From: JBBECJ01 sp041751795
GTDB taxonomy: Bacteria > Chloroflexota > Chloroflexia > Thermomicrobiales > CFX8
Reading direction: 5' to 3'
Assembly (NCBI GenBank): GCA_041751795.1
Contig: JBGSWU010000173.1
Span: forward strand, 1 to 22,796
DNA: 22,796 bases
Shown here piece after piece: positions 1-7,535 of the stretch (positions are counted from its first letter, which is position 1; each line of letters opens with the position of its first letter). The notes under the pieces were generated by a model. The model was not told the DNA's origin. It was given only the letters and a program-made list of their open reading frames with translations, and did not search any database. A program made the translations under genes and the position numbers.

Positions 1-10
1 TCTGACTGCG

Positions 11-30
11 GATGGACGTCGTCGTCCATC
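11..30. repeat. Short inverted repeat upstream of the TPR gene
   Basis: A perfect 8-bp inverted repeat, gatggacg (11-18) and cgtccatc (23-30), surrounds a tcgt loop, immediately before the first possible start codon at 37. No T-run follows on the plus strand, so it is not a clear terminator. It could be the end of an upstream gene's terminator, an operator or chance. Confidence 0.4.
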
Positions 31-54
31 CGAGCCATGAGTGCTGGAGGCAGG

Positions 55-2244
55 ATGAGCGGCGCCCATATGACGACTCGTGACGCAGCAAGCCAATCGC
101 GAGATGACTTTCGCCCGCAGGGTGAGATGTATCTGTTACAGAATGATGGCAAACAGCCTGCCGAGGTTGTCCCGTTCAACGGAACGCCGGCACATTCAAG
201 CGACCCGAATGAGTCGTTCGAATTGCGTGACATGGTGAGTCTCGCCACTACATATTTCGAGCGCGGAATGATCGACGACGCGGAGGAGATGCTTCACGAG
301 GCACTGACTGCGGGCTATTCTCGCCCCGACGCCAGCGACCTGCTTCAGCGAATACAATCCGTTCGCGGCCATACCGTCATCGTTTCGGCTTCCGTTGCCG
401 CGACGGATGAAACAGCGATAGTAAACGACGTCATCGTTCATGAATTCACCCGACCGCTTCCAGGAATCGAGTCACAGACCGGTCTCGTTCGTCGATCGAT
501 CGACGAAGCCGATCGCGACATCGCCGACGGTCGACTCAATTCAGCACACGATGCGACGCTTCATGCCATCGCGTTGGCGCCAACGTTCTTGCCGGTCTAC
601 ATCCGCCTCGTGGAACTTCGCCGTGCATTCGGCGATCATGAAGGCGCTGACACCCTGCTGGAGTCTTTGAAATCTGTCATCGACGTCATCGGCGAAGACG
701 GAGACTGGCTTACGCAGTCGATGCGAGTCTCCTTGAATCCGAACGACACAGACGCGCTTATCGAACTTGCTCGCTCACTCCTCGAACAAAAGGGGAGCGT
801 CAAACTTGAGCCGTTTGTGCCAAAAGCAATCGAGCGTTCGCTCGAGGCAAACCCTGACGTCGCGTTGGATCTCGCGCGGGCGTATGTTCGTCTGCGACCG
901 CTGTCCCGAGACGCCGAGCGATTGCATATCCGATCCGTCGTTGCCGTCGGAGACATCGAACAAATTCGATCGGTCATCAGCCAGGACATGGCAGCGGACG
1001 CTGAAGCCGACTTGCTGTTTCTACGAAGTTCTCTGGCCCACAGCGAAGATCGCGAAGTCTGGTTCCAGTGGCTTGAGCGAACGGTTGCACGCATTCTTAG
1101 CGGTCCGTTCGATCAAGTCGAACTCACGCGTGCTATCAACGCCGGATACGATTTGATGCCGGCTCCGCAACATGCTCTCGCGGCAGCGGTCGTTCAGATT
1201 GCAAGTGGCGACGCCAAGTCAGCGTTGTCATCGCTGTCTCCGTGGCATGGGACACCGGGACGTGCAACATCGAACCCACAAGAGATGTTAGTTGCGGCCT
1301 GCGCGCGGGGGCTCGCGCTACGATCGACGTCTCCTGTCGAGGCAATTGCAGCGCTCTCAAACGCGGTCAGCCAGGCCGTTGTCATTGACGTTCGGCCATT
1401 CGCTGAAACTTGCCGCCTCTTCTCGAAACCTGTATCGGCTGAATCGTTGATGCAGGAACTCGTAGAAGTCGCTCGGGAAACCGGACAACACGAACTCGCT
1501 ATTCAGAATTTGCAGGAACTTCGCGATCGACTGCCTGAGCACCTTGAGATTCGAACTGGCCTTGCAGATCTACAGGTTGGTGCTGGCCGTACGGCGGAGG
1601 GTGTGCGCGAACTGCGCTACATCGCAGAGCGGTACGAACAGGCCGGAAACATCGAGCGAATGGTCGAAGCGATGCGCCACATTTCGGCCGCCGTTCCAAA
1701 CAACGTCGAAATGAAGGCGAAACTGATTGAGGGTTACATTCAGCGTGGCGTGCCTGAGGACGCACTCCATGAATTGCGCTTACTCGGCGATATTCACCTC
1801 GAACGCGGAAGAACTACCGCGGCTGCATCTGCGTACACTCGTGGCGCGGAAATCGCCGCCACGACGGGCAACAATCGGCGAGCGATGGACCTGTTTGACC
1901 GTGCCGTTGGCGCTGATCCTGACAACGTGGCGGTGCGACATGCGGCGGTGGCTCACTGCATCATGAATGGTGCGATTGAGAAGGCTACTGAACAATTGCG
2001 GGAGGTCGTCCGGATAGCGCTCAAGGAACAAGACCCAGATGAAGCGGTCGCGGCGCTACACCAAATCATCGGGCTCGCCCCGAACGAAGCGTCGGCCTAC
2101 CATAAACTCGGCGAAGTGCTGACGTCACTTGGCGAGTATGCTCAGGCTGAGCGAGTGTACCGGCGACTGGCGGCGTTTACTCCTAACGATCCGGTGCTAA
2201 GCGCCAAACAATCGGCACTCTCTGCACTTGCAGAAGGTCAGTAG
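55..2244 (+). CDS. Large TPR-repeat protein of unknown specific function
   Basis: The product is about 729 residues and is almost entirely alpha-helical tetratricopeptide-like sequence. One repeat is clear near the N terminus (roughly residues 56-89, with 'LATTYFERGMIDDAEEML'). Degenerate repeats fill the middle, and the best ones are at the C terminus (roughly 640-720, with 'YHKLGEVLTSLGEYAQAERV' then a 'NDP' turn). No signal peptide or membrane segment is visible, so it is probably a cytoplasmic scaffold for protein contacts. Three in-frame ATGs exist (37, 55, 70). I prefer 55 because GGAGG at 46-50 lies just upstream, although the 4-nt spacing is short and 70 is also possible. It precedes cdaA on the same strand by about 100 bp, so co-transcription is plausible but unproven. 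TPR repeats are known as interaction modules; the partner cannot be deduced here. Confidence 0.85.
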   Translation: MSGAHMTTRDAASQSRDDFRPQGEMYLLQNDGKQPAEVVPFNGTPAHSSDPNESFELRDMVSLATTYFERGMIDDAEEMLHEALTAGYSRPDASDLLQRIQSVRGHTVIVSASVAATDETAIVNDVIVHEFTRPLPGIESQTGLVRRSIDEADRDIADGRLNSAHDATLHAIALAPTFLPVYIRLVELRRAFGDHEGADTLLESLKSVIDVIGEDGDWLTQSMRVSLNPNDTDALIELARSLLEQKGSVKLEPFVPKAIERSLEANPDVALDLARAYVRLRPLSRDAERLHIRSVVAVGDIEQIRSVISQDMAADAEADLLFLRSSLAHSEDREVWFQWLERTVARILSGPFDQVELTRAINAGYDLMPAPQHALAAAVVQIASGDAKSALSSLSPWHGTPGRATSNPQEMLVAACARGLALRSTSPVEAIAALSNAVSQAVVIDVRPFAETCRLFSKPVSAESLMQELVEVARETGQHELAIQNLQELRDRLPEHLEIRTGLADLQVGAGRTAEGVRELRYIAERYEQAGNIERMVEAMRHISAAVPNNVEMKAKLIEGYIQRGVPEDALHELRLLGDIHLERGRTTAAASAYTRGAEIAATTGNNRRAMDLFDRAVGADPDNVAVRHAAVAHCIMNGAIEKATEQLREVVRIALKEQDPDEAVAALHQIIGLAPNEASAYHKLGEVLTSLGEYAQAERVYRRLAAFTPNDPVLSAKQSALSALAEGQ

Positions 2245-2348
2245 TCGGTCATTCTCCACCGGAGCTGCGAGCGCAGGGCTATACGAGCATCCGTCGTATA
2301 CAATGAATGTCGAGACTCGACTGCGTTACTGCACGTCATAGGTGGACC

Positions 2349-3320
2349 ATGCCCGAACTGCCCTGGATATTCACCAGGTTAACCCCGAGATCCCTGGTCG
2401 ATATCTTCGCGGTGGCGCTGATCATCTTCTGGCTTCTCTGGTTTGCTCAGCGAACACGCGCGGCACAACTCATTCGCGGTCTGATTATCCTGATCGTCGG
2501 CGTCCTGCTCGCGTCGAATATTTTCGACCTGACAGCGTTGAACTGGCTGTTTTCGCGTGCGTGGCCGGCGATGATCGTGGCCATTCCCATTATCTTTCAG
2601 CCGGAACTTCGCCGCGCACTCGAACAGCTCGGTCACACTGGTTCCTGGATCCCAAAACCATTCGGTCAGCCGGTCGATACCGACGTCGATCGGACGATCG
2701 ACGAGATCAGTCGAGCTGCCGCCCACCTCAGCCGGATCGGCTATGGCGCTCTTCTGGTCATCGAACGCGAAACTGGCCTGCAGGATTACGCCGATCGCGG
2801 AGTCCAGCTCGACGCAATTGCCAGCCGACAGCTGCTGATCAATATCTTTTTCCCAAACTCTCCGCTCCACGACGGTGCGGTGATCCTGCGTGGGAATCGA
2901 CTTCTTGCTGCAAACTGCATCCTTCCACTGAGCGATAGGGAGATCCCTGGAGGAAAAATCGGCACGCGGCACCAGGCAGCGATCGGTATCACCGAAGAAT
3001 CCGACGCCATCGCCGTGGTGGTTTCCGAAGAAACGAACCGGATTTCGGTCGCTCACAGTGGTCGACTCACCGAGAATCTCGACTCCGAGCGATTACGTCG
3101 AGCCCTTCGGAGTCTGCTGAAGGTTACAGATCGAGATACGCAACCGCCAACCGGCGGCGGCAATTCCGGCAATGGCAATCGCCCGTTCTGGATGCTCAAA
3201 GGGGGATCATCCTCGGGGTCAAACGGGCGAGCGACGACCACGGGCACGCCGTCAACGGCAACCCCGATGAAACCGGCTGCGTCTTCGATCCCATCAGAAA
3301 AGTCGACTCCACATGATTGA
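2349..3320 (+). CDS. cdaA: CdaA-type membrane diadenylate cyclase (c-di-AMP synthase)
   Basis: This enzyme condenses two ATP into cyclic di-AMP at the inner face of the membrane. From the start at 2349 the protein is 323 residues. Three hydrophobic helices lie at about 15-34, 41-58 and 66-84, followed by a linker and a DAC domain at about 100-258. The catalytic DGA motif is at 175-177 ('LHDGAVIL'). The second motif reads RHQ at 207-209 ('GTRHQAAIG') where most family members have RHR. I chose 2349 because AGGTGG at 2340-2345 precedes it and the protein then begins at the first membrane helix; an ATG at 2307 has no ribosome site. The Gly/Ser/Thr/Pro-rich tail at about 260-323 is an extension beyond the usual length of roughly 270 residues. 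It overlaps the next gene, cdaR, by 8 nt, matching the cdaA-cdaR pairing known in Firmicutes. Confidence 0.95.
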   Translation: MPELPWIFTRLTPRSLVDIFAVALIIFWLLWFAQRTRAAQLIRGLIILIVGVLLASNIFDLTALNWLFSRAWPAMIVAIPIIFQPELRRALEQLGHTGSWIPKPFGQPVDTDVDRTIDEISRAAAHLSRIGYGALLVIERETGLQDYADRGVQLDAIASRQLLINIFFPNSPLHDGAVILRGNRLLAANCILPLSDREIPGGKIGTRHQAAIGITEESDAIAVVVSEETNRISVAHSGRLTENLDSERLRRALRSLLKVTDRDTQPPTGGGNSGNGNRPFWMLKGGSSSGSNGRATTTGTPSTATPMKPAASSIPSEKSTPHD

Positions 3321-4602
3321 GCGTTTGAAACGCTTTGCAGACACTGGGAATGCAGTACGGTTCTTCCTGTCATTCATCCTGGCATTTGCCCTGTGGGCAT
3401 GGGTCACGAATGAACGCGATCCCGAGCAGTCATACAACGCGAGCCAGGTTCCAGTGAGTGCGGTCGGAGTTCCAGAAACTCTTGAGATCGTCGGATCGGT
3501 TTCCGCCGTCGATGTCACGCTCCAGGGGCCGCGCAGCGTGATCCAGACGATCGATGCAGCATCGTTGACTGCGGAAGTTGATCTGAGCAGCGTCGATGGT
3601 CCCGGATTCTACGAGCGTGACGTTCAAATCATTGCTCCAGACGGAATCCGGAAGGTTTCGTCCAATCCGTCCAGAATCACCATCGAATTGGACACCGTCA
3701 TATCGAAATCGTTTGACGTCGAGGCGCTTCAACCAGCGGACATCGCTCGAAGCCTTTCGATCACGAAAACGACAGTTGAACCGAACTCGGTCGTCGTCTC
3801 CGGGGCTGAACGTAACCTCACGCAAGTCGTGCGCGTTCTTGCGCCGATCGAGCTAGACGATCAAATCGAATCGTTTTCGCAGTTGGTTGAGCCGATTGCT
3901 GTCGACGCAAACAACACAGAGGTCGAGGGCGTTCAATTCGAACCCAGCAGCGTTCGCGTTCAGATCGACCTCGAAGTTCGCGGAAAGGAAGTTCCGGTCT
4001 TCGTTCAGTGTGAGTGTGACGATGTCGCCGACGGTTTCGCAGTTCTGGGGCAGCCTCAGGCAAGCCCCGCCAACGTGATCATCGACGGCGACCCAGCATT
4101 GCTTGATCAGGTGCCGTACATTTACACGACGCCGGTTAACACGAGTGGCTTAGACCAGACGACTGTTGTCGAAGATATCCCGCTGGACGTCGAGAGTCTC
4201 CCTGAGGGAGTGACCGTCGACCCGCTTGTCGTTGATGTGTCTGTGCGAGTCGAACAGACGATCTTTCCCCGAACGCTCGAGAATCTGCCGATTACCGTTC
4301 TCGGTGGAGACCCGAATACCAGGGTTGTCGCCAATCCTGCGACGTTGAGCCTCGAGATTTCCGGACCTCGCACCCAACTCGATCAACTTGAATCCAGAGA
4401 TGTGTCGATCGTGGTTGATGTCACTGGATTGCCGGTTGGAGCGCACCAGGTGCGCCCGCGGGTTGTGCTTCCGCCTGGCATCACGTATAGCGAGGCACTG
4501 CCACAGGTGGTTGTCGCGATCATTGACACGTCGCAACCGACGCCCACAGCAAGGCCGGTATCGACGCCAACGAGCGTCCCAGAGCCATCACCGACACCAT
4601 AG
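3313..4602 (+). CDS. cdaR: YbbR-domain membrane protein, CdaA regulator (CdaR)
   Basis: The 429-residue protein has one N-terminal membrane helix (about 14-31, 'AVRFFLSFILAFALWAW') and then a large extracytoplasmic part. That part contains about four YbbR beta-domains, roughly at 37-115, 125-205, 210-295 and 300-395. Each has the typical pattern of 'V.V...G' strands and a 'P..V.I.G' segment. It ends in a Pro/Thr-rich tail (about 405-429), possibly an unstructured wall-associated stretch. In Firmicutes, CdaR binds CdaA in the membrane and modulates c-di-AMP synthesis. The ATG at 3313 lies inside the last codons of cdaA (ATGATTGA overlap), so the two are probably translationally coupled. There is no terminator in the 14 bp before the convergent response-regulator gene. 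Confidence 0.92.
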   Translation: MIERLKRFADTGNAVRFFLSFILAFALWAWVTNERDPEQSYNASQVPVSAVGVPETLEIVGSVSAVDVTLQGPRSVIQTIDAASLTAEVDLSSVDGPGFYERDVQIIAPDGIRKVSSNPSRITIELDTVISKSFDVEALQPADIARSLSITKTTVEPNSVVVSGAERNLTQVVRVLAPIELDDQIESFSQLVEPIAVDANNTEVEGVQFEPSSVRVQIDLEVRGKEVPVFVQCECDDVADGFAVLGQPQASPANVIIDGDPALLDQVPYIYTTPVNTSGLDQTTVVEDIPLDVESLPEGVTVDPLVVDVSVRVEQTIFPRTLENLPITVLGGDPNTRVVANPATLSLEISGPRTQLDQLESRDVSIVVDVTGLPVGAHQVRPRVVLPPGITYSEALPQVVVAIIDTSQPTPTARPVSTPTSVPEPSPTP

Positions 4603-4616
4603 CTTGCAAATTGCAA

Positions 4617-5228
4617 TTAGCGGGTTGTACCTGATTGAACTTCGTGCGTGAGAAGGATGGCTTCCGCAACCTCACGCATCGACTTCCGATTGTCCATGCT
4701 AGTCTTCCGCATCCGGTTGAAAGCATCGGCTTCGCGAAGACCATGCACTTCCATCAGTACGCCTTTGGCACGTTCAACGAGCTTCCGGGTTTCAAGGGCA
4801 TCCTTCAGGTCGGTGACTTCTCGTTCGAGATCACGCATTTCGTTGAATCGAGCGAGTGCGAGTTCGATGACGGGCATTAATTCTGTTTCGCGGAACGGTT
4901 TGACAAGGTATCCGCAGACACCGGCGTCCTTTGCACGACCGATCAAGGAGTTTTCAGAATACGCGGTCAGCAGGACAACGGGAGCAATGTGGTCACGGGA
5001 AATCTCTCCCGCCGCCGAAATACCGTCCATGTCGGGCATCTTGATATCCATGATGATCAGATCAGGCAGGAGCTTCTTGGCGAGTTCGACGGCAGAGCGA
5101 CCGTCAGACGCTTCAGCGATAACCTCGTACCCAAGATGACCCAGCATTTCCCGCAGGTCCATCCGGATAAGGGATTCATCGTCGGCGATGATAATACGTG
5201 CCCGTCGGGTAGGAGTCATCGTTGACAT
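4617..5228 (-). CDS. Response regulator, REC + ANTAR RNA-binding output domain
   Basis: The 203-residue protein has a receiver domain at about 10-128. The acidic pair is D16/D17, the phospho-acceptor is D61 ('LIIMDIKMP'), the switch residue is T88 and the conserved lysine is K110 ('LVKPF'). A coiled linker (about 128-150, 'LEREVTDLKDALETRKLVERAK') leads to an ANTAR domain at about 140-197 ('RAKGVLMEVHGLREADAFN', then 'MREVAEAIL'). ANTAR proteins bind paired hexaloop RNA hairpins and prevent transcription termination when phosphorylated. No histidine kinase lies in the window, so it is an orphan here. A second ATG, three codons in (at 5219), is an alternative start; neither start has a strong ribosome site. 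The stop is 14 bp from the end of cdaR, so the genes are convergent and closely abutting. Confidence 0.95.
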   Translation of the reverse strand: MSTMTPTRRARIIIADDESLIRMDLREMLGHLGYEVIAEASDGRSAVELAKKLLPDLIIMDIKMPDMDGISAAGEISRDHIAPVVLLTAYSENSLIGRAKDAGVCGYLVKPFRETELMPVIELALARFNEMRDLEREVTDLKDALETRKLVERAKGVLMEVHGLREADAFNRMRKTSMDNRKSMREVAEAILLTHEVQSGTTR

Positions 5229-5364
5229 GCCACAGCCCCATTATTTCGACCATCGAAACATCATTCCGAACGCACAGTCCGCGCATCATTGCGCGTCACG
5301 GTCGGCTTTGCACCCAAGCCCATGGATGCGAGTATCAGGGTCACGACGACAGTGGGAATGAATC

Positions 5365-5440
<76 letters not shown>

Positions 5441-5448
5441 CTCTTGTC

Positions 5449-5457
5449 AGTATAGCA
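5449..5457 (-). promoter_or_regulatory. Extended -10 promoter element for tRNA-Pro
   Basis: Read on the minus strand the sequence is TGCTATACT: an extended TGN followed by TATACT (5449-5454). It would start transcription about 2 nt upstream of the tRNA 5' end. No good -35 box is visible; that position falls inside the hairpin at 5460-5494. Inferred from sequence match only. Confidence 0.5.
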
Positions 5458-5459
5458 TA

Positions 5460-5494
5460 CGATCGGGGCCGCACCTGACGTGCGGCCCCGATCG
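5460..5494 (-). terminator. Strong hairpin after rplL, likely transcript end or processing site
   Basis: A perfect 15-bp inverted repeat occupies 5460-5474 and 5480-5494, with loop ctgac. It begins 46 bp beyond the rplL stop. On the minus strand it is followed by TATGCTATAC rather than a run of T, so it is not a canonical intrinsic terminator. It may act as a 3' stability or processing hairpin with partial termination before the tRNA-Pro promoter. Confidence 0.6.
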
Positions 5495-5540
5495 AAATCG
5501 CTGACTCATCGCCGGAAAATACCCGGCAGAATCGCGAAAA

Positions 5541-5933
5541 CTACTTGACTTCGGCCTTGGCGCCAGCCTCTTCGAGCTTCGACTTGGCGGCTTCTGCCTC
5601 GTCCTTGGTGACTGCCTCGCGGACCGCCTTCGGTGCGGCCTCGACGACGTCCTTGGCCTCCTTGAGACCTAGGCTCGTCAGTTCGCGGACGGCCTTAATG
5701 ACCTGGACCTTGTTCGGGCCAACATCTGTCAGAATCACGTCGAACTCGGACTGCTCTTCAACAGCCTCGGTCGCGCCGCCGCCGCCAGCCGGGGCTGCTG
5801 CTGCCATCATCGGAGCCGCCGCGGTGACACCGAAGCGATCCTCGAGAGCTTTCACGAGTTGCGAAAGCTCGAGCACAGACATCTGCTCAATTGACTGGAT
5901 AAGTTCGTCCATTTTTTCGCTGCTGACCGCCAT
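5541..5933 (-). CDS. rplL: 50S ribosomal protein L7/L12
   Basis: This is the stalk protein that recruits GTPase factors (EF-Tu, EF-G) to the ribosome; it binds L10 as dimers. The 130 residues show the N-terminal dimerisation domain (about 6-36, 'LIQSIEQMSVLELSQLVKAL'), an Ala/Gly hinge (about 38-58) and the C-terminal factor-binding domain (about 62-125, with 'VIKAVRELTSLGLKEAKDVV'). The start is well supported by AGGAGA about 8 nt upstream on the minus strand. It lies 76 bp downstream of rplJ, the usual order, but it is not followed by rpoB as it is in many bacteria. The hairpin at 5460-5494 probably ends the block. Confidence 0.98.
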   Translation of the reverse strand: MAVSSEKMDELIQSIEQMSVLELSQLVKALEDRFGVTAAAPMMAAAAPAGGGGATEAVEEQSEFDVILTDVGPNKVQVIKAVRELTSLGLKEAKDVVEAAPKAVREAVTKDEAEAAKSKLEEAGAKAEVK

Positions 5934-6009
5934 TGTGGTCTTCTCCTGTTCATATCAACGACATCATGCTGGCACATTCACCAGCGGTTTATGACCTGTG
6001 AATCGAATC

Positions 6010-6555
6010 TCAGGCTGCGGCAGAATCGTCCGATCCACTACCGCCCAGTTGCTCGGCTCGCGCCTGAAGCACGTATTGGAGCGACCGAATTGGTGCGGCA
6101 AGCACTCCGACGATGCTGTAAAGCGGTCCAGCAAGGCCACCGACGACCTTGCCCACGAGGACATCCTTGCTTGGCAAGCTCGCGAGATCTTCGATATCAG
6201 ACGTGCCGATCAGCGCGCCTTCCAGCATGGCAGCTCGGATCGCCAGGACCCGCGACGATCGGACAAAGTCCGAGACAATCTTGGCTGGCTGTACTGGATC
6301 GTCGAACGCCGTGACGAGCGCAGTCGGACCCTTGAGAGATTCTTCCAGGGCCTCCATGTTGTTCGCCTTGGCGGCTCGCAACGTCAGCGTGTTCTTGGCC
6401 ACCCGCATTTCAGCGTTGTGCTGGCGAAGCTGCCCACGCAAATTCTGGAGATCTGCGACGCTCAGCCCACGATAGTCAGTAACGATCGTAAGTGTCGATC
6501 GGCTCAGAACTTCCGACAGTTCCTCGACTGTTTCCACCTTCTTTGGTGTTGGCAT
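6010..6555 (-). CDS. rplJ: 50S ribosomal protein L10
   Basis: L10 anchors the L7/L12 stalk to 23S rRNA and is also the autogenous repressor of its own operon. The product is 181 residues from the ATG at 6555. It has the globular RNA-binding part with 'MPTPKKVETVEELSEVL', 'VTDYRGLSVADLQNLRGQLR' and 'RVAKNTLTLRA', and a helical C-terminal tail that binds L12 dimers. Another ATG lies 6 nt upstream at 6561. The GGAGG site is 3 nt from that one and 9 nt from 6555, so I favour 6555. It follows a long leader with an L10-type regulatory structure and an attenuator hairpin, and precedes rplL. Confidence 0.97.
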   Translation of the reverse strand: MPTPKKVETVEELSEVLSRSTLTIVTDYRGLSVADLQNLRGQLRQHNAEMRVAKNTLTLRAAKANNMEALEESLKGPTALVTAFDDPVQPAKIVSDFVRSSRVLAIRAAMLEGALIGTSDIEDLASLPSKDVLVGKVVGGLAGPLYSIVGVLAAPIRSLQYVLQARAEQLGGSGSDDSAAA

Positions 6556-6596
6556 TCCCATTCACCTCCCCTCTTCCAAAATCTATGCATACGACG

Positions 6597-6631
6597 AAAA
6601 ACGCCCCCGCGCAACAAAGGCACGGGGGCGT
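6597..6631 (-). terminator. Attenuator (intrinsic terminator) in the rplJ leader
   Basis: On the minus strand a stem made of 6623-6631 and 6601-6609 (9 bp, GC-rich, plus two more pairs after a mismatch) is followed directly by TTTTT (6601-6597). This is a canonical Rho-independent terminator, located upstream of the rplJ start rather than after a gene. That position implies premature termination control of rplJ-rplL. Confidence 0.8.
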
Positions 6632-6643
6632 GATTTATCACGC
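6628..6643 (-). promoter_or_regulatory. Possible competing hairpin overlapping the attenuator stem
   Basis: The minus strand reads gcgtgat-aa-atcacgc, a perfect 7-bp inverted repeat. Its downstream arm shares 4 nt (6628-6631) with the 5' arm of the attenuator, so the two folds would partly exclude each other. A role as antiterminator is inference. Confidence 0.35.
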
Positions 6644-6665
6644 TTAAAGACCGACGTTGTCGGTC

Positions 6666-6727
6666 GTCCCGCAACCTCGGTCGGATGATTAAGCAGCGGT
6701 TGCTGCCCCGACTGTCTTCGGCGCGAC
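6666..6727 (-). ncRNA. L10 leader (ribosomal protein L10/L12 autoregulatory RNA)
   Basis: The spacer between rplA and rplJ contains, on the minus strand, CCGAAGACAGTCGG (6721-6708) and CCGACCGAGGTTGC (6684-6671). These match what I know of the conserved core of the bacterial L10 leader family. Inner pairing is GTCGG with CCGAC; outer pairing is GTCgCGC (6727-6721) with GCGgGAC (6672-6666). Between the two stems lie the unpaired GAAGACA and CGAGGTT strands. L10-L12 complex binding to this structure represses rplJ-rplL. Here it is followed by an intrinsic terminator, as in Gram-positive versions. Confidence 0.8.
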
Positions 6728-6751
6728 TGTATTCGTCTAGCTGTCCCGCTC

Positions 6752-7474
6752 CTACGCTGCTTGACTTGACGCGGCAACTGCTGCTGTTACGTCGAGCGGG
6801 ATACCGGGGGTCATTGTACTTGTCAGGGTAATCGACCGCAAGTAGACGCCCTTCGACGACGAAGGCTTAACGCGCTGAACGGCGTCGACAAGTGCAAGCA
6901 GGTTCTGGAGGATGCGATCCTCCGAGAATGATTGCTTACCAATTGCGACATGCAACAGGCCGGTTCGATCGTTTCGGAATTCGACGCGACCACCCTTGAG
7001 CTCATTCAAAACGTTCGGAAGGTCCTCTGGCGTGCGGACAACCGTGCCAGAGCGCGGGTTTGGCATCAAGCCACGGCGACCGAGAATTCGACCGAGTCCA
7101 CCGACCTTGCCCATCTGGTCAGCCATCGCAACGGTGGCGTCGAACTCGAGCCAACCATCGTTGATCTGCTTGACGAGATCGTCGCTCCCAACGAAATCGG
7201 CACCAGACTCCTGTGCGATCCGTGCCGCGTCGCCGACGGCGAACACGAGGACGCGTACTTCTTTGCCTGTACCAGCCGGAAGAACAACGGTCGACCGGAC
7301 GGCCTGATCGGCCTGCCGTGGATCGATCCCAAGCCGAAGATGGACTTCAACTGTCTCGTCGAAATTCGAGTACTTGATCTTCTTAAGTAGCGCTACTGCA
7401 TCGTCAGGTGAGTAGAACTTATCCTCTTCGACCTGCGCGGCAGCCGCCTGATACTTCTTGCCATGCTTTGGCAT
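6752..7474 (-). CDS. rplA: 50S ribosomal protein L1
   Basis: L1 forms the mobile stalk at the ribosomal E site and in many bacteria represses its own rplK-rplA mRNA. The product is 240 residues, a normal length. Family signatures are 'KHGKKYQAA' at the N terminus, 'FDETVEVHLRLGIDPRQADQ', 'VLPAGTGK', 'GGLGRILGRRGLMPNPRSGTV' and the C-terminal 'PSSSKGVYLRSITLTSTMTPG'. An excellent AGGAGGTG lies 5 nt upstream of the ATG on the minus strand. It follows rplK by 61 bp and ends at the start of the L10 leader. Confidence 0.98.
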   Translation of the reverse strand: MPKHGKKYQAAAAQVEEDKFYSPDDAVALLKKIKYSNFDETVEVHLRLGIDPRQADQAVRSTVVLPAGTGKEVRVLVFAVGDAARIAQESGADFVGSDDLVKQINDGWLEFDATVAMADQMGKVGGLGRILGRRGLMPNPRSGTVVRTPEDLPNVLNELKGGRVEFRNDRTGLLHVAIGKQSFSEDRILQNLLALVDAVQRVKPSSSKGVYLRSITLTSTMTPGIPLDVTAAVAASSQAA

Positions 7475-7535
7475 GTAACACCTCCTGTGGTGCGAGCGGG
7501 GCGTTCTCCCCTCCCACGCTAGTTAATCGTCGGAA

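Noticed and set aside
2299..2304. TACAAT as a -10 box for cdaA
   Set aside because: No -35 sequence is visible at a suitable distance, so I did not list it as a promoter.
4603..4616. TTGCAAATTGCAA between cdaR and the regulator as a bidirectional terminator
   Set aside because: It is too short and AT-rich to form a stable hairpin, and no T-run follows.
5998..6633. Plus-strand open frame of 211 codons antisense to rplJ
   Set aside because: L10 on the minus strand has a leader, a ribosome site and family motifs. The antisense frame has none and runs through the attenuator hairpin.
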